A stretch of DNA of 37,827 bases from Rhizobium chutanense (GCF_002531935.1 NZ_NWSV01000039.1:1-37827), one strand, 5' to 3'. Shown: positions 1 through 8,788, counted from the first letter of the stretch. The notes: generated by a model from the sequence alone, not told the origin. Made by a program: numbers and translations.

Positions 1-81
1 AGCCCTCCCTCCGACGCACTATGACTTGTCAACCTTCAACCCGGTTCATTCTGTCAGGGATCAGCCCGGGCTGTACCTGTG

Positions 82-229
82 AAAGACCCCTCCCCAACCC
101 CTCCCCACAAGGGGGAGGGACTAAGCCGGAGCGTCCGCCTCGACCCACTCGAAACGTCGCGGATATGGAAAACGGGTGCGGCAGGTTAAGCCCCTCCCCC
201 TTGTGTGGAGGGGTTGGGGAGGGGTCTTT
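82..229. repeat. RIME-like intergenic repeat, copy A
   Basis: A roughly 148-bp element has long inverted ends. It opens with AAAGACCCCTCCCC and closes with the complement GGGGAGGGGTCTTT. Inside each end there is a second C-rich/G-rich hairpin (CCCCACAAGGGGGAGGG type). The central part is conserved with the copies at 8557-8703 and 10149-10292. The right arm of this copy carries a small difference (TTGTGTGGAG in place of TTGTGGGGAG). It matches the general description of Rhizobium-specific intergenic mosaic elements; that assignment is from memory. Confidence 0.8.
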
Positions 230-296
230 CCTGGGTTCAATCACGCATGAACCGGACTGCCATGCTTTTAAACCCGCATATATTCCCGCTGCATTC

Positions 297-428
297 TCAG
301 ACGACCTCATTGGAAAGGCGCACAAGGAAAGCCTCTTCAGCGGCCCTCTCCGCGCCGTGGGCGAAAACCGGCATAACCAGCGCCCCGGACAGAAAAGCAA
401 CCTGGATCAATTTTCGCTCTAAACCCAT
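297..428 (-). CDS. possible 43-residue exported microprotein
   Basis: This short frame has ATG at 426-428 and TGA at 297-299. A good ribosome binding site (GAGGG) lies six bases before the start codon. The product begins MGLERKLIQVAFLSGALVMP, continues to a VFA cleavage-like site near residue 23, and ends with about 20 mostly charged residues. That is a positively charged N-terminus, a hydrophobic core and a small-residue cleavage site, so it looks like a secreted or periplasmic peptide. I recognise no family. It could instead be the surviving 5' end of a larger exported-protein gene, because no continuation is visible after the stop. It stands alone between a RIME-like repeat and the DUF982 gene, and no promoter is obvious. 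Function unknown. Confidence 0.5.
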   Translation of the reverse strand: MGLERKLIQVAFLSGALVMPVFAHGAERAAEEAFLVRLSNEVV

Positions 429-677
429 GTCGAACCCTCAGCTTTCCGAGCACGGTAGACTTGGCGGGGCGCCGGCGCCATACAACTTATTTGCGATAGA
501 TAAAATTCCTCTTGGCCTGCGTGCGTGCGCAAGCTGACATTTCGCCTCATCGGCAACCAACGATTCACCATTGTTGACCGCAAAAATCACGCTAGAATGC
601 CTGCTATGCCAGCGTCTCCGTGGAGGAATGCGGAAGCGCTGCACTTTGTTTCTGTCGACAATCGTGGAGGAGCATCG

Positions 678-920
678 ATGGCAACTGAAAAATGGACCAG
701 CCCGGTGACGGTCGGTTTCGAAGGCGCCAGCGCGCGAACGGTCAATGGTCCGTTCGATGCGCTGAAGTGCCTGGCGGATTTCTGGCCGAACGCGCGCGGG
801 CTGCGTTACATCAAGGCCCGCAGCACCTGCCGGGCGGCGCTCGACGGGCGCAAGAGCGTGGAAGAGGCGAGAGCCGAATTCCTGGCGGCGGCCGAAGAGG
901 CAAAGCTGAAGCTGCATTAG
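678..920 (+). CDS. DUF982 domain-containing protein
   Basis: An 80-residue cytosolic protein that is a complete DUF982 domain. Its pattern is typical of the family: an N-terminal strand segment (VTVGFEGASARTVNGP), then FWPNARG, YIKARSTCRAALDGRKSVEEAR, and a C-terminal helix. DUF982 proteins are abundant, multicopy and functionally uncharacterised in Rhizobiales, and no enzymatic motif is visible. The start at 678 is preferred over the longer frame that opens at 525 because GGAGG sits eight bases before it and the upstream residues do not belong to the domain. A weak promoter-like pair (TTGTTG, then TAGAAT after 16 bases) lies about 90 bases upstream. The gene is monocistronic. Confidence 0.85.
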   Translation: MATEKWTSPVTVGFEGASARTVNGPFDALKCLADFWPNARGLRYIKARSTCRAALDGRKSVEEARAEFLAAAEEAKLKLH

Positions 921-1187
921 CGCGCCAGGCGTCCGACGCGACGCGAAAGCACGCTCCGCCACGTTGAACTCCTTCGGTCGGCATTTCCGTAAATGGAGCG
1001 TGCCGGAACGGTGCAACGCTTTAATTTCTTTAACCCTGGATCGAAGCTGTGTCGGGTTCTGGTGCAACGGGCGTTGCGCCTGATGCAACTGTCTTCATAG
1101 AAGATGCCCAGCCATCATGATGATGGTCAGAGGCTCGTCACCTCTGCGACAACGCAGGCGAGCCTCGTTCGAGCAAGCCGGATTGGC

Positions 1188-1451
1188 TCAGCAGGCAGTA
1201 CCTGCCTCACTCTCCACCTCGATATAACCGACGCCGATGATCGTGCCATCGCCCGCGCGGATGAAGGACGGCAGGTAATGCGGCTCTGCCGGTTCGCAGG
1301 CGGCCCTCCCGGTATATTCGTTGAGGGCGATCTGATCCTTCGGCAGCGCCGAATAATTCGCGCCGGTTTCGAGCGCGCCATAGGCAGAGCCGGCAAAGAC
1401 ACAGCAAGCCGATATCAAGGTCGTTGCCGAGAGGCGAAGAAGCAACCGCAT
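1188..1451 (-). CDS. small exported hypothetical protein
   Basis: An 87-residue protein beginning MRLLLRLSATTLISACCVFA, a clear signal peptide with probable cleavage after the GSAYG region. The mature part is about 60 residues, with two cysteines (in RAACEPAEP and at the very C-terminus) that could form a disulfide in the periplasm. I recognise no family. The start at 1451 is chosen over the upstream ATG at 1487 because GGAGACC precedes it at good spacing and the signal peptide begins there. It is divergent from the lipoprotein gene at 1680, with 228 bases between them. Confidence 0.6.
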   Translation of the reverse strand: MRLLLRLSATTLISACCVFAGSAYGALETGANYSALPKDQIALNEYTGRAACEPAEPHYLPSFIRAGDGTIIGVGYIEVESEAGTAC

Positions 1452-1679
1452 GATGGTCTCCAGCGTTTCGATCCGGCATTTCAACACGCGGGAGGACAGT
1501 TGGTTCCGTCAGGCCCGCGACAGGCGACCGCGCAGATAAGCTCGGCCGACGATGCTCTCGGCGATCCCGACGGCGCCCTCGACATCGCCGCACATGTCGT
1601 TGCGGGCGGAGCCGGCAGCCCTTGGCGAAAGACGCCGCGATTTCCATATCTGACTGCAGTCGAAAGAGGGATGACGACG

Positions 1680-1949
1680 ATGAAAGCGCTTCTGCCCGCC
1701 GCCGTGTTGACCGGGGTTTTGCTCGCCGGCTGCTCTTCGGCCGATAGCCCGGCGCTGGACCCCATTCCCGGCAGCATCACCTATGGCGGCCAGCCGCGGA
1801 CGAAGCTCACCAAATCGCCGGTCGGCAGCGCCGTCCATCACCAATTCTACAACGGGACGGGCCAGCGGGTGGAGGAAACCTATATTCTTCAGCCGGATCG
1901 CAGCCTGAAACTGGTGCGGCGTGTCATCGGCCCGGATTTCCCCGATTGA
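1680..1949 (+). CDS. small lipoprotein of unknown function
   Basis: An 89-residue protein with a lipoprotein signal: MKALLPAAVLTGVLLAGC, where LLAGC is the lipobox and the cysteine is the predicted lipidation site. The mature part has about 70 residues (a GSITYGGQPRTKL region, then YNGTGQRVEETY and a C-terminal LVRRVIGPDFPD) and probably sits in the outer membrane or periplasm. I know no named domain for it. The ATG at 1680 is preferred over the ATG three codons earlier because the ribosome binding site GAGGG lies nine bases before it. The much longer frame that starts at 1104 in the same phase runs through the antisense of the neighbouring gene and is not credible as coding. Confidence 0.65.
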   Translation: MKALLPAAVLTGVLLAGCSSADSPALDPIPGSITYGGQPRTKLTKSPVGSAVHHQFYNGTGQRVEETYILQPDRSLKLVRRVIGPDFPD

Positions 1950-2050
1950 GGTTTCGCGCTACAGCGCTTGACAGAGGCTGAAATCGCGAACATTCAAGGA
2001 ACATCTAATCTTTCCCCAGTGATTCTGCGGGAGCCCGACCGGACGGCTGG

Positions 2051-4111
2051 ATGTACCTCGAAAAACTCAATCCCCAGCAGCGCATGGCCGTCGAACACGG
2101 CACGCTCACCGACGGCAGCCATATTGCCGGGCCGCTGTTGGTCATTGCCGGCGCCGGCTCCGGCAAGACCAATACGCTGGCGCATCGGGTCGCGCATCTG
2201 ATCGTCAAGGGCGCCGATCCCCGCCGCATCCTGCTGATGACCTTCTCGCGCCGGGCGGCCGCCGAGATGGCGCGCCGCGTCGAGCGCATCTGCCGGGATG
2301 TTCTCGGCACCAATGCCGGCATCATGGCGGATGCGCTGTCCTGGTCTGGCACCTTTCACGGCATCGGCGCGCGGCTGCTGCGCGATTACGCGCAGCAGAT
2401 CGGCCTCGATCCGGATTTCACCATCCACGACCGCGAAGACAGCGCCGACCTGATGAACCTCATCCGGCACGATCTCGGTTTCTCCAAGACCGAGAGCCGG
2501 TTTCCGGCCAAAGGCACCTGTCTTGCCATTTATTCCCGGGCGGTGAATTCGGAAACGGCGCTCGATGAGGTGCTGCGCGACGCCTTTCCCTGGTGCGCGA
2601 CCTGGGAGAAACAGCTGCGCGAACTTTTCGCCTGTTATGTCGAGGCCAAGCAGGCGCAGAACGTGCTCGATTACGACGATCTGCTGCTCTATTGGGCGCA
2701 GATGGTCGGCGAGAGCGTGATTGCCGAGGATATCGGGAGCCGCTTCGACCATGTGCTGGTCGACGAATATCAGGACACCAACCGGCTGCAGGCCTCGATC
2801 CTGATGGCGCTGAAGCCGCAGGGCCAGGGGCTGACCGTCGTCGGCGACGATGCGCAGTCGATCTATTCCTTCCGCGCGGCGACGGTGCGCAACATCCTCG
2901 ATTTCCCCGGCGCCTTCAGCCCGGCCGCCGATATCGTCACGCTCGACCGCAATTATCGCTCGACGCAGCCGATCCTCACCGCCGCCAACGCCGTCATCGA
3001 TCTCGCCTCGGAGCGTTTCACCAAGAACCTGTGGACCGAGCGGCAATCATCCGAGCGGCCGCGCCTGGTTTCGGTGCGCGACGAGGCCGAGCAGGCGCGT
3101 TACGTCGCCGACAAGGTGCTCGACAATCGCGAAGAAGGTCTCAAGCTCAAGCAGCAGGCCGTGCTGTTCCGCGCCTCGCATCACAGCGGGCCGCTGGAGG
3201 TCGAATTGACCCGGCGCAACATTCCCTTCGTCAAATTCGGCGGACTGAAATTTCTCGACAGCGCCCATGTCAAGGACATGCTGGCCGCGCTGCGTTTCGC
3301 CCAGAACCCGCGCGACCGGGTGGCGGGCTTCCGGCTGATGCAGATCCTGCCGGGCGTCGGGCCGTCGACGGCGCAGAAGGCGCTCGATCTGATGGCCGAG
3401 GATGCGAGCCCGATATCGGCACTGGCCGAAATGCCGGCGCCACCGCGCTCCGGCGAGGACTGGACCGATTTCGTTGCCATGCTGCAGGAGCTGAAATCCG
3501 GCAAGGCCGGCTGGCCGGCGGAAATCGGGTTGGCGCGGCAATGGTACGGCCCGCATCTGGAACGGCTGCATGAGGATGCGGCCACGCGGCAGGCCGATCT
3601 CTTACAGCTCGAACAGATCGCCGGCGGTTATGCCTCGCGCGAACGTTTCCTCACCGAGCTCACCCTCGATCCGCCGGATGCGACCAGCGACCAGGCCGGC
3701 GTGCCGCTGCTCGACGAGGATTATCTCATCCTTTCGACGATCCATTCCGCCAAGGGCCAGGAATGGACCAGGGTCTTCATGCTGAATGTCGTCGACGGCT
3801 GCATTCCGAGCGATCTCGCCGTCGGCGCCACCGCCGAAATCGAGGAGGAACGCCGGCTGCTCTATGTCGCGATGACGCGGGCGAGAGACGGCCTCGATCT
3901 CGTGGTGCCGCAACGCTTCTTCACCTATGGGCAGAATTCGCAGGGCGACCGGCACGTCTATGCCTCACGCAGCCGCTTCATCCCGGCAACGCTTCTGCAG
4001 TTCTTCGAGGCCTGCAGCTGGCCGCAGGTGAAATCGGATGCCGCCGCTCACGCGCAGGCGCGGCAGGTGCGCATCGATGTCGGCGCCCGCATGCGCGGCA
4101 TGTGGCGATAA
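2051..4111 (+). CDS. UvrD/Rep-family ATP-dependent DNA helicase
   Basis: A 686-residue superfamily 1A helicase that would unwind DNA 3' to 5' using ATP. The motifs are complete and in order: a Q-motif region (LNPQQRMAVEHG) near the N-terminus, Walker A GAGSGKT with Lys39, TFSRRAAAEM (Ia), Walker B DEYQDTN near residue 238, VVGDDAQSIYSFRAA (III), LDRNYRS (IV), STIHSAKGQEW (V) and EERRLLYVAMTRARDGL (VI). The length resembles Rep/PcrA more than full UvrD, and it lacks the RecB nuclease domain. Rhizobia usually carry a separate canonical uvrD, so I do not assign that symbol. The role is probably DNA repair or replication restart. It is convergent with the CoA-hydrolase gene, leaving only 12 bases between stop codons. 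Confidence 0.92.
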   Translation: MYLEKLNPQQRMAVEHGTLTDGSHIAGPLLVIAGAGSGKTNTLAHRVAHLIVKGADPRRILLMTFSRRAAAEMARRVERICRDVLGTNAGIMADALSWSGTFHGIGARLLRDYAQQIGLDPDFTIHDREDSADLMNLIRHDLGFSKTESRFPAKGTCLAIYSRAVNSETALDEVLRDAFPWCATWEKQLRELFACYVEAKQAQNVLDYDDLLLYWAQMVGESVIAEDIGSRFDHVLVDEYQDTNRLQASILMALKPQGQGLTVVGDDAQSIYSFRAATVRNILDFPGAFSPAADIVTLDRNYRSTQPILTAANAVIDLASERFTKNLWTERQSSERPRLVSVRDEAEQARYVADKVLDNREEGLKLKQQAVLFRASHHSGPLEVELTRRNIPFVKFGGLKFLDSAHVKDMLAALRFAQNPRDRVAGFRLMQILPGVGPSTAQKALDLMAEDASPISALAEMPAPPRSGEDWTDFVAMLQELKSGKAGWPAEIGLARQWYGPHLERLHEDAATRQADLLQLEQIAGGYASRERFLTELTLDPPDATSDQAGVPLLDEDYLILSTIHSAKGQEWTRVFMLNVVDGCIPSDLAVGATAEIEEERRLLYVAMTRARDGLDLVVPQRFFTYGQNSQGDRHVYASRSRFIPATLLQFFEACSWPQVKSDAAAHAQARQVRIDVGARMRGMWR

Positions 4112-4123
4112 CCGGTTACAGGA

Positions 4124-5188
4124 TCAGAGCGAAAGCGGCGGTTCGACCGGTTTCAGGAAGCGCTCGACGGTTGCGGCCTCGACAGCCTCGACAGAGGCCG
4201 GCGACCATTTCGGATTGCGGTCCTTATCGATGACGGCGGCGCGGATGCCTTCGAAGAAATCGGGATTATCCAGCATCTGCAGGCAGGCGCCGAGTTCACG
4301 GCCGAGGCATTCGGCAAGCGAACCGCTGCGGCGGCCGGCCCGGAGCAGCCGCAGCGCGAGCTTCAGGCTGGTCGGCGAACGGGTCGACAGTACCCGGCGC
4401 GTCTCGGCGGCAAAGTCGCCCTCTTCGCCTGCCAGCGCTGCCAGGATCTCTTCGACCGTGTCGAAACGAAAGGCGCGATCGATCATCGCCGCATTCTGCC
4501 TGAGCCGGCTTTCTGCCGGAGGTTCGGAAAGGCCCTGCAACAGGGTATCAAGATCGCTCGACGAACTGCCGCGTGGCAGGCCCGAGAGAACATCGATCAC
4601 CGCGCCAAGCCGCGGCGACGCGATCTGAAGGTCGGCAAGCCCGGCGTGAATCGCGTCGGCGGCGCCGATATCCAGCCCCGTCAGGCCGAGCCATGTTCCG
4701 GCTTCGCCGGGGGCGCGCGGCAGCAGCCAGGTGGCGCCGATATCGGGGATATAGCCGATGCCGGTTTCCGGCATGGCGAGCCGCGTGCGCTCGGTAACGA
4801 TGCGGTGGCGGCCGTGTGACGACAGGCCGACGCCGCCGCCCATGGTGATGCCGTCCATCAGCGCGACATAGGGTTTGGGATAGGATGCGATCTGATGGTT
4901 GAGGCGGAATTCCTCGCGCCAGAAGGTTGCCGCGAGATCATCGCCGGCGCGGGCGCTCTCGTGCAGGGCGCGGATGTCGCCGCCGGCGCAGAAGCCGCGT
5001 TCGCCCTCCCCCGATATGACGACGCTCGCCACCTCGGGATCACCGGCAAAGACGTGCAGCGCCTCGGCGATCGCACGGATCATCGGCAACGTCAGGCTGT
5101 TCAGCGCCCGCGGCCGGTTGAGCCGGATCACGCCCGCAGTCCCCCGCCGTTCAATGATGACTTCGCCCGAGCGTTCGCCGTCCTGCAT
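4124..5188 (-). CDS. 3-hydroxyisobutyryl-CoA hydrolase-type crotonase
   Basis: A 354-residue crotonase-superfamily enzyme. The N-terminal half has the CoA-binding pattern (VIRLNRPRALNSLTLPM) and oxyanion-hole segments (GFCAGGDIRAL and GGGVGLSSHGRHRI), followed by the RLAMPETGIGYIPDIGATWLLPR stretch. That stretch carries the Glu and Asp typical of 3-hydroxyisobutyryl-CoA hydrolases. The length of about 350, longer than the 260 of simple enoyl-CoA hydratases, also points to the hydrolase subgroup. The expected reaction is release of CoA from 3-hydroxyisobutyryl-CoA in valine degradation. A very strong ribosome binding site (GGAGGAGGTG) precedes the ATG at 5188. It is separated from the downstream helicase, which faces it, and no other valine-pathway gene is adjacent. 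Confidence 0.85.
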   Translation of the reverse strand: MQDGERSGEVIIERRGTAGVIRLNRPRALNSLTLPMIRAIAEALHVFAGDPEVASVVISGEGERGFCAGGDIRALHESARAGDDLAATFWREEFRLNHQIASYPKPYVALMDGITMGGGVGLSSHGRHRIVTERTRLAMPETGIGYIPDIGATWLLPRAPGEAGTWLGLTGLDIGAADAIHAGLADLQIASPRLGAVIDVLSGLPRGSSSSDLDTLLQGLSEPPAESRLRQNAAMIDRAFRFDTVEEILAALAGEEGDFAAETRRVLSTRSPTSLKLALRLLRAGRRSGSLAECLGRELGACLQMLDNPDFFEGIRAAVIDKDRNPKWSPASVEAVEAATVERFLKPVEPPLSL

Positions 5189-5259
5189 GCTTCACCTCCT
5201 CCGTTGCGACTTAGGAATAGCCGAGGACGAGGCAGCGCTCCAGTCGATTTAAGCTCGGT

Positions 5260-7218
5260 TCAGGCAGACAGGGAATTGCGGGCGGCGACCGCCGCTTCGC
5301 AGCGGGCGGCATAATCGATGGCAAGTTCCAGCGGCAGCGGCCGCGAGAAATGATAGCCCTGCGCCAGGCGAACGCCCATCGCCTTCAACCCTTCAGCGAT
5401 CTCTTCGCTTTCGACGCCTTCGGCGACGGAGGCAATGCCGAGATTCTGGCAGAGATTGGCGACCGAGCGGGTAATGTTCATGCAACGGGCGTCGCGATCG
5501 AGATTCATCACGAAGGCCTTGTCGATCTTCAGCTTGTCGAAGCCGAGACGGTGGATATGGCTGAGGCTGGAATAGCCGGTGCCGAAATCGTCGAGCGCGA
5601 TCGAGATGCCGGCGGCGCGCAGCATCGATATCACCTGGTCGGCGGTGTCGAAATCGGAGAGCAGCGCCGTCTCGGTGATCTCGAATTCGATGCGCCTGGG
5701 ATCGATGCCGGAGCGGGTGATCATGGCGAGCAGCGCCATCGAGGTCTCGTGGTCGCAGATATCGCGCGCCGAGAGATTGAAGGACAGCCTGAGATGTTTC
5801 GGGATGATCGCCAGCGCTTCGAGCGCCTTGGCAAAGAGGATGCGCGTCATGCGGCCGATGACGGCGGTGCGCTCTGCAGCCGGAATGAAGGCTTCCGGGC
5901 TGATGCGGCCGAAGCGGGCGCTGTCCCAACGGGCGAGTGCCTCGTAACCGACGACGTGGCCGCTCTTCAATTCGACGATCGGCTGATAATCGAGTTTCAA
6001 TTCCCTGGCGAAATCGCCCGCCTGCAGCTCGAGTTCGATCAGATAGCGCTGCGTCAGGATCTTCTCATGCTCGGCTGAGAAGAATTCGACGCCGCTGCTG
6101 CGCTTGCTCTTGACCTGGTAGAGGGCGAAATCGGCTTTTTCATAGAGATCTTCGGCGGTGTATTCGCCGGCGTCGGGATAGACGATGCCGCAGGAACCGA
6201 AAACGCGCACCGAACCGTCGGGGATTTCGTAAGGATCGCGGACGGCGGCGCAAAGCGCCTGGCCGAGATCGGCGATTGCCTGGCGTGTCATCGAACAGGG
6301 GAAGATGATGCCGAACTCATCGCCGCCGAGACGGGAGACGACGCCCTCTTCGCCGACCAGCGCAGTGAAACGGCGGGCGGTCTCCTTGAGCACGAGATCG
6401 CCGGCGGCATGGCCGAAGACGTCGTTGACGGGCTTGAAGCCGTCGAGATCGAGAATGCCGATGACGGGTGGCCGAGACGGCTGCTTCTGCAGCCGCTGTT
6501 CCAGCGAGAGAAAGAAACTGCGGCGGTTGGCAAGGCCGGTCAGCTGGTCATGCAGGGCGTTGCGGCTGTTAACGAGGTTCAGCTCTTCGGCTTCCGCCCG
6601 TTTCTGCTTCAGCTCCTCGGTCAATCGCACAAGGCCGACGAAGTTCTGGAAATAGCTGTCGATCACCCGGAGAAAGGGCAGGATCAGGAAAAGACCGCTG
6701 ACGGCGGTCGCGACGAAAACCGGATTGCCCGAGAACATGAAGGTTACGACCATGGCCGAGAAGGTGATGATCGTGGTGAGCACCGCCGCCAACGGCAGAT
6801 GCATCAGGCAGAAGATGCAGGAAATCCCGGTCACGACCAGGAAATAGGCGATCTGGCCCTGCTGGTAGGCATCGCCATAGCGGTAAAGCGCGATCGCCCA
6901 GCCACCGAAAGCAACGCACAGGATGCAGGCGCCCGCTATGGTAACCTTCATCAGCCGGTAGGCCCGCTCGGCGGTCATGTCTTTGCCTCTGGCCTCCCAC
7001 CAGCAGAGTCGGAAAATACAGACGATGCTCAAGCCGACCGGAATATAACAGGAGAGCCAGAGGGGCGCGGATTGGAGATGGGTGACCGCCACCGCAAGGG
7101 CATTGATGATCAAGAGAACATAGAGAATGGGGATCTGCGACGACAGGGCCTGGAACTGCGCCGTCAGAAAGGTCGGATTGTCTTTTTGCAGCCTCAACGA
7201 GGCTAGAAAGTTCCTCAT
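5260..7218 (-). CDS. membrane-bound GGDEF-EAL cyclic-di-GMP enzyme
   Basis: A 652-residue inner-membrane protein. Residues 1 to about 200 hold several hydrophobic segments and act as a membrane sensor. A short linker helix follows, then a GGDEF domain with an intact RLGGDEF signature at residues 298-302, then an EAL domain with EAL at 426-428, DDFGTGYSSL, KIDKAFV and AEGVES. Both domains keep their signature residues, so it may both make and degrade cyclic di-GMP. I see no RxxD inhibitory site just ahead of GGDEF. The start at 7218 (MRNFLASL) was chosen because the longer in-frame extension to 7497 runs into galE and reads as non-coding; the ribosome binding site there (AGAGAAG) is modest. 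It is downstream of galE on the same strand, 109 bases apart. Confidence 0.9.
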   Translation of the reverse strand: MRNFLASLRLQKDNPTFLTAQFQALSSQIPILYVLLIINALAVAVTHLQSAPLWLSCYIPVGLSIVCIFRLCWWEARGKDMTAERAYRLMKVTIAGACILCVAFGGWAIALYRYGDAYQQGQIAYFLVVTGISCIFCLMHLPLAAVLTTIITFSAMVVTFMFSGNPVFVATAVSGLFLILPFLRVIDSYFQNFVGLVRLTEELKQKRAEAEELNLVNSRNALHDQLTGLANRRSFFLSLEQRLQKQPSRPPVIGILDLDGFKPVNDVFGHAAGDLVLKETARRFTALVGEEGVVSRLGGDEFGIIFPCSMTRQAIADLGQALCAAVRDPYEIPDGSVRVFGSCGIVYPDAGEYTAEDLYEKADFALYQVKSKRSSGVEFFSAEHEKILTQRYLIELELQAGDFARELKLDYQPIVELKSGHVVGYEALARWDSARFGRISPEAFIPAAERTAVIGRMTRILFAKALEALAIIPKHLRLSFNLSARDICDHETSMALLAMITRSGIDPRRIEFEITETALLSDFDTADQVISMLRAAGISIALDDFGTGYSSLSHIHRLGFDKLKIDKAFVMNLDRDARCMNITRSVANLCQNLGIASVAEGVESEEIAEGLKAMGVRLAQGYHFSRPLPLELAIDYAARCEAAVAARNSLSA

Positions 7219-7327
7219 CTTCTCTTGCTTCCGTTGGCCGGGGCCAGGCGATGCTCGATTTTTCCCTATTCGCTTGATGTCATGCAGGTCCCGCAGGCAC
7301 GGGAATGGTCGACGGGCTGGCAGCGCT

Positions 7328-8362
7328 CTAAAAAGATGCGGCGGCGAGTGCCCGGTGGATGCTGTTGAGGTCGTCGACGTTTCTGTTCGCCAGGAAGAGT
7401 TCCCAATCGAGCGAGCTCTGGACGATGGTTTCCAGCGAATCGTGCCGCGGCTTCCAGCCGAGCACCTGCCTTGCGAGCGAAGCGTCGGCGACGACACTTG
7501 CCGAATCGCCGGCGCGGCGCGGCGCCATGTGGATCTTGAAGGAATGGCCGTGCAGGCGTGTGACCATGTTCAGCACGTCGAGGACGGAATAGCCGCTGCC
7601 ATAACCGCAATTGGCGACGAGCGAACCCTTGTCCCTGCGCAGGTGCTGCAGCGCTTTCAGATGGGCCTCGACAAGGTCGGTGACATGAATGTAGTCGCGC
7701 ACGCCGGTGCCGTCATGGGTGGGATAGTCGATACCGTAGACGCTGACGCTGTCGCGCCTGCCGAGCGCGGCCTCGCAGGCAACCTTGATCAGGTGGGTGG
7801 CGCCTGAGGTCGACTGGCCGGCACGGTGGTCGGGATCGGCGCCGGCGACGTTGAAGTAGCGAAGCGCGACATAGTTGAAATCATAGGCGGCGGCGGCATC
7901 GCGCAGCATGAATTCGGTCATCAGCTTCGACTGGCCGTAAGGATTTTCCGGATTGAGGGCAGCCGTCTCCTTCACCGGCAGGTCGCTCTTCTGCTGACCA
8001 TAAACGGCCGCCGTCGAGGAGAAGACGAAGTTGCGGATACCGGCCTTGATCGAGGAGCTCAGCAGCGCCCGGGTCTTGCCTGAGTTGTTGTCATAATAGG
8101 AGAGCGGATCGGCAACCGAGACCGGGACGACGGCGGAACCGGCGAAATGGATGATCGCCTCGATGTCGTTTTCGATGAAGATCTTCTTCAATATATCGGG
8201 ATCGGCGACGTCGCCGAGATAGAAACGCGCCGCCGGCGCCACGGCCCAGCGAAAACCGGTGGAGAGGCAGTCGAGCACGACCACATCCTCGCCCGCATCG
8301 AGCAGCGCCCAAACCATGTGACTGCCGATATATCCGGCGCCGCCCGTCACCAAAACCGCCAT
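7328..8362 (-). CDS. galE: UDP-glucose 4-epimerase
   Basis: A 344-residue extended short-chain dehydrogenase that interconverts UDP-glucose and UDP-galactose, supplying galactose for surface polysaccharides. The NAD-binding motif is GGAGYIGSH at the N-terminus, the catalytic Ser/Thr lies in FVFSSTAAVYG, and the Tyr-x-x-x-Lys pair is YGQSK near residues 142-146. RYFNVAGADP is the usual epimerase sugar-binding stretch. The start at 8362 gives AGGG nine bases upstream, whereas the ATG at 8371 would have no spacing. A 6-bp inverted repeat (CCCTGC/GCAGGG, 8372-8395) lies directly upstream and includes that ribosome binding site. Rhizobia often carry more than one such epimerase (exoB, galE); which paralogue this is cannot be decided here. 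Confidence 0.9.
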   Translation of the reverse strand: MAVLVTGGAGYIGSHMVWALLDAGEDVVVLDCLSTGFRWAVAPAARFYLGDVADPDILKKIFIENDIEAIIHFAGSAVVPVSVADPLSYYDNNSGKTRALLSSSIKAGIRNFVFSSTAAVYGQQKSDLPVKETAALNPENPYGQSKLMTEFMLRDAAAAYDFNYVALRYFNVAGADPDHRAGQSTSGATHLIKVACEAALGRRDSVSVYGIDYPTHDGTGVRDYIHVTDLVEAHLKALQHLRRDKGSLVANCGYGSGYSVLDVLNMVTRLHGHSFKIHMAPRRAGDSASVVADASLARQVLGWKPRHDSLETIVQSSLDWELFLANRNVDDLNSIHRALAAASF

Positions 8363-8788
8363 GTCCCGCATCCCTGCTTTTGTTTTATAGCAGGGGCATC
8401 AGGCCCGGTTTTTCTTTCCAATTTTGTTATCGAACGGCCGTTCTAACGCCTTTGAACCGGTATGTTTGGACTTGTGGTTAGAGGTCGATTTCGGGCTTTG
8501 CTCAAGTTTTATCGATCCGGCGATTCCGGCACGAAATCGAGGCATTGTGCCCATCCAAGACCCCTCCCCAACCCCTCCCCACAAGGGGGAGGGGCTTAAC
8601 CTGCCGCACCGGTTTTCCCTATCTGCGACGTTTCGAGTGGAACGAGGCGAGCGCTCCGGCTTAGTCCCTCCCCCTTGTGGGGAGGGGTTGGGGAGGGGTC
8701 TTTCACACAGCCGGAAGGGGCAGCCCTCGGCGATCTCCCACGGAAATAGCCATAACTTCCTCTCCTTTCCGCAGCAGGCCGATCGCCG
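8363..8788. other. intergenic stretch with one repeat
   Basis: About 425 bases without a credible gene lie between galE and the aminotransferase, both on the minus strand. The left part holds the galE leader, including the small inverted repeat next to the start codon. The middle is RIME-like copy B. I see no RNA gene or further open frame. Confidence 0.7.
8557..8703. repeat. RIME-like intergenic repeat, copy B
   Basis: A full-length copy of the same ~148-bp element as at 82-229, in the opposite orientation. Its centre reads ...CTTAACCTGCCGCACC... towards ...CTCCGGCTTAGTCCC. The terminal arms are GACCCCTCCCC and GGGGAGGGGTC, and both internal hairpins are intact. Confidence 0.85.

Noticed and set aside
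1104..1679. long upstream extension of the small lipoprotein
   Set aside because: It would remove the lipoprotein signal from the N-terminus and overlaps the antisense of another gene with its own ribosome binding site and signal peptide.
2593..3573. 326-residue open frame in another phase of the UvrD-like gene
   Set aside because: It is extremely Arg/Ala-rich and has no domain; all helicase motifs are in the other phase.
7219..7497. 93-codon N-terminal extension of the GGDEF-EAL protein
   Set aside because: It overlaps galE, has no hydrophobic or domain content, and a better start with the membrane region lies at 7218.
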